Source of the DNA: an uncultured Bacilli bacterium
GTDB taxonomy: Bacteria > Bacillota_I > Bacilli_A > RF39 > UBA660
DNA length: 7,735 bases
Direction: 5' to 3'
Assembly: GCA_944332375.1 (NCBI GenBank)
Contig: CALVJU010000096.1
Span: forward strand, 1 to 7,735
This document shows positions 5,695 to 7,735 of this stretch, in pieces. Position 1 is the stretch's first letter. Every line of letters begins with the position of its first letter. The notes under the pieces are model-generated. The model was not told the DNA's origin, made no database searches, and saw only the letters and a program-made list of their open reading frames with translations. Made by a program: the position numbers and the translations under genes.

Positions 5695-6042
5695 TTAATA
5701 TTTTTCCATTAATTCAAAAATTTCCATCATAACTAATGTATCATCGTTAAAATTTGTAAAGTTTGAAAATAAGTTTCTATGAACTTCTTTCCAGTAAGAT
5801 AGCGATAAATCACCTTCTCCTTCAAGTGCTGCTTCTTCTTCAGTTATATCTTTAAATTTAGTTATAATAACTTTTTTAATCATTATCATACAAGCTGGTG
5901 AATCATCATCATGTAATATTAAACTTTTTTCACCTATAGGCTCAATTTTGCCTTTAAATAATGATGTAGTTGCTATTTTTTTACCTAATAAAACTAAATT
6001 TATAAGATTCTCATTATCAACAGCAAATTTCCATTTATCCAT
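5695..6042 (-). CDS. ASCH-domain protein
   Basis: The 115-aa protein is a compact ASCH domain. It opens with MDKWKFAVDNE, then the signature GKKIATTSLF (residues 20-29), a beta-rich LILHDDDSPACMIMIKKV stretch, TKFKDITEEEAALEGEGD (61-78) with LSLSYW (79-84), and a hydrophobic C-terminal strand (TLVMMEIFELM). The ASCH fold is PUA-like and is thought to bind RNA or modified nucleosides; some members are N4-acetylcytidine amidohydrolases. The substrate of this subgroup is not known to me. The frame extends upstream to a TTG at 6060. ATG 6042 is preferred because GAGGTG (6058-6053) lies 10 nt before it and family proteins start near MDKW. It follows the recombinase gene by 23 bp, so it is probably co-transcribed as cargo of the element. 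Confidence 0.85.
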   Translation of the reverse strand: MDKWKFAVDNENLINLVLLGKKIATTSLFKGKIEPIGEKSLILHDDDSPACMIMIKKVIITKFKDITEEEAALEGEGDLSLSYWKEVHRNLFSNFTNFNDDTLVMMEIFELMEKY

Positions 6043-6065
6043 ATCTTTATAACACCTCAAGGATA

Positions 6066-7631
6066 TTATACCATTTTATTATTAAAACTAAATATAATAT
6101 CTATCGTTTTATCCTGATAGATATAGATCTTTTCTACTAAATTAACAATTAATTCTCTTGTTGGATTTTCTAATGATAGAAATTTATCAATATATTTTTC
6201 TATCTTTTTATTATCTATTTTATTCGATGCTAAATTTTCATTTTTAAGATTATCAATATTTGATTTGTTATTTTCTATTTCTTTTTTTAAATTTTCACTT
6301 ACTCTTAAATATTGTTCCTCATCAATTAAACCTTTTAACATATCCATATATGTTTTATCTAAACTTTGGATTAATTTGTTATTTGTAAGTTCTAAACTTT
6401 CAATTTGTTTTTTTATTTTTAAGGTATTATCAACAAATTCTATATCACGAACAGAATCTTTTATTTTATTTTTGTCTAAATATTTTTTACAAACAGTTCT
6501 AATTTCATCTAATATATTATGCTCTAATATTTCGTAATTATTTGTATGCGTTGTACAAACATGATACTTTGAATATGTTCTATAGTAATCACAAGTTGTA
6601 TAACTTCTACCTGTTTTATTTTGATATCTAATCGTTATACGATGCTTGCAATCTCCACAATATAAAAGCCCGTCTAATAAATAAAATCTTTTTTTATCAG
6701 GTCTTTTAACATTTTTTGGTAGTAGAAATTGTACATAATTAAATGTATCTTTATCTATTATTGCTTCATGAGTATTCTCTACTATAATATAATCATCAGA
6801 ACTATTTTTAACAGTTTTTTTAAGTTTATAATTTATCTTTTTAGTTTTACCTTGTACTGCATCACCAGCATATATTCTATTAGTTAAAATTGCTTTTATA
6901 GTTGTATCTACCCAAACACCAAGTTCCTGTGAAACGCATTTGCCACTACACTTTGTATTCCATACATAATTATAATAAGATGCTGGTGTTTTAATTTTCC
7001 TTTTTGTTAGTTCTTGAGCTATAAAATGGTATGTCTTTCCTTTAAGTGCTAAATCATAGATCAATCTAACGACATTTGCCTGTTCTTCATTTATGATTAA
7101 ATGATTTTTATTTGTAGGATCTTTTTGATAACCAAAAGGGCATCTTCCAGATACATACAATCCATCTTTCATTCTTGAATGTAAACTACTTTTAATTTTT
7201 TTGGAAATATCTTTGGCATACATATCATTCATTATGGCTTTAAATGGTGCAATATCATTATTTGTATTATCTATAAAAGTATCTATACCATCATTAATTG
7301 CTATATATCTAATATTATTATTTGGAAAATATTTTTCTATTAATTCTCCTGTACCTATGTAATCTCTACCTAATCTAGACATATCTTTGGTAATAATCAT
7401 ATTGATTTTACCAAGTTCAATATCTTTCATCATTTTTTTAAATGCTGGTCTATCAAAATTAGTTCCTGAAAATCCATCATCAACATATTCATCTACTACT
7501 ATATAATTATTTTCTTTAACATATTGTTTTAGTAAACTTCTTTGACTAACAATACTATCAGATTCTATATTTCCATCATCTCTTGATAATCTTATATAGA
7601 TTCCTACTTTAAAACTACTATTCCCAATCAT
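6066..7631 (-). CDS. Large serine recombinase (TndX/TnpX-like site-specific recombinase)
   Basis: The 521-aa protein has the full architecture of a large serine recombinase. The resolvase domain (about 8-150) carries the nucleophile in GIYIRLSRDD (Ser16), the motif DGFSGTNFDRPAF (52-64) and KDMSRLGRD (82-90) with its active-site arginines. A Recombinase domain follows (about 165-300; CPFGYQKDP, then NRIYAGDAVQGK). A zinc ribbon (C325-GD-C328, C347, C359) and a long Lys/Glu/Asn-rich coiled coil (about 400-475) complete it. It makes double-strand breaks at two att sites through a 5'-phosphoserine intermediate and drives insertion or excision of its element. ATG 7631 has AAGGAG 9 nt upstream and overlaps the stop of an upstream ORF (TAATG). 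Sampled lines are 15-28% GC against about 35% in the adjacent LysM gene, fitting horizontal acquisition. No inactivating change is seen. Confidence 0.93.
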   Translation of the reverse strand: MIGNSSFKVGIYIRLSRDDGNIESDSIVSQRSLLKQYVKENNYIVVDEYVDDGFSGTNFDRPAFKKMMKDIELGKINMIITKDMSRLGRDYIGTGELIEKYFPNNNIRYIAINDGIDTFIDNTNNDIAPFKAIMNDMYAKDISKKIKSSLHSRMKDGLYVSGRCPFGYQKDPTNKNHLIINEEQANVVRLIYDLALKGKTYHFIAQELTKRKIKTPASYYNYVWNTKCSGKCVSQELGVWVDTTIKAILTNRIYAGDAVQGKTKKINYKLKKTVKNSSDDYIIVENTHEAIIDKDTFNYVQFLLPKNVKRPDKKRFYLLDGLLYCGDCKHRITIRYQNKTGRSYTTCDYYRTYSKYHVCTTHTNNYEILEHNILDEIRTVCKKYLDKNKIKDSVRDIEFVDNTLKIKKQIESLELTNNKLIQSLDKTYMDMLKGLIDEEQYLRVSENLKKEIENNKSNIDNLKNENLASNKIDNKKIEKYIDKFLSLENPTRELIVNLVEKIYIYQDKTIDIIFSFNNKMV

Positions 7632-7735
7632 TAATTATTTCTCCTTTTCTTTTGGGAATAATGAGCATGACTCGATGTTACCTCTCTATTTAAAATATTG
7701 CAAGACCTGTTTATTATTTTAATTAATTCTATTTT
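7631..7735 (-). CDS. C-terminal end of an upstream ORF, partial at window edge
   Basis: A minus-strand frame is open from the right edge to a TAA at 7633-7631. It gives 34 residues ending in NREVTSSHAHYSQKKRRNN, and I do not recognise the family. It is taken as real because its stop overlaps the recombinase start (TAATG), the usual arrangement for translational coupling, and because the other two frames here contain stops. The recombinase ribosome site lies within its last codons. It would be another gene of the same element; its start is beyond the window. Confidence 0.5.
   Translation of the reverse strand, partial: KIELIKIINRSCNILNREVTSSHAHYSQKKRRNN

Noticed and set aside
5256..5732. Plus-strand ORF of 158 codons
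   Set aside because: It lies antisense to the LysM repeats and simply mirrors their 168-bp periodicity; it has no ribosome site or recognisable domain.
6265..6537. Plus-strand ORF of 90 codons
   Set aside because: It is antisense to the coiled-coil part of the recombinase; the Phe/Ser/Leu-rich product is a by-product of Lys/Glu/Asn codons on the other strand.

Overview
The window is AT-rich DNA from a low-GC Gram-positive bacterium (Firmicutes/Bacillota). It probably comes from an endospore former, because it carries a CwlJ/SleB-type spore cortex hydrolase. Strong AGGAGG ribosome sites, sigma-A-type promoters and LysM wall-binding repeats fit this. Erysipelotrichia or Clostridia are plausible, but I cannot fix the genus from this sequence.

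Left part (1-1440): the 3' part of an ISLre2-family (UPF0236) transposase runs in from the left edge, followed by about 170 bp of IS flank. Next (1441-3095, minus strand) is a compact three-gene operon. It reads from a membrane-anchored 268-aa protein, through a lipoprotein sharing a GGYTF-x-ELSD domain with it, to a 58-aa two-helix membrane protein that ends in a terminator hairpin. A cwlJ-like gene (3188-3616, plus strand) is divergent from this operon, and the two promoters overlap in a 92-bp gap.

Middle (3650-5100, minus strand): a NUDIX hydrolase gene broken only by one in-frame TAG inside its Nudix box, then a 259-aa helical protein of unknown function. Each has its own recognisable promoter, and a terminator hairpin follows the 259-aa gene.

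Right part (5209-7735, minus strand): the 3' end of a LysM gene (three 168-bp tandem units) has lost its start. It abuts a very AT-rich block holding an ASCH-domain gene, a TndX/TnpX-like large serine recombinase and the tail of another ORF coupled to it by a TAATG overlap. The simplest reading is one end of a serine-recombinase mobile element inserted in, or recombined with, the LysM gene, with the junction near 5667-5694. The rest of the element and the 5' half of the LysM gene would then lie beyond the right edge.

I see no CRISPR array, tRNA, rRNA or recognisable defence system. The best leads are the LysM/element junction, the amber-interrupted NUDIX gene, the duplicated GGYTF envelope proteins with the shared cwlJ promoter region, and the unassigned 259-aa protein.
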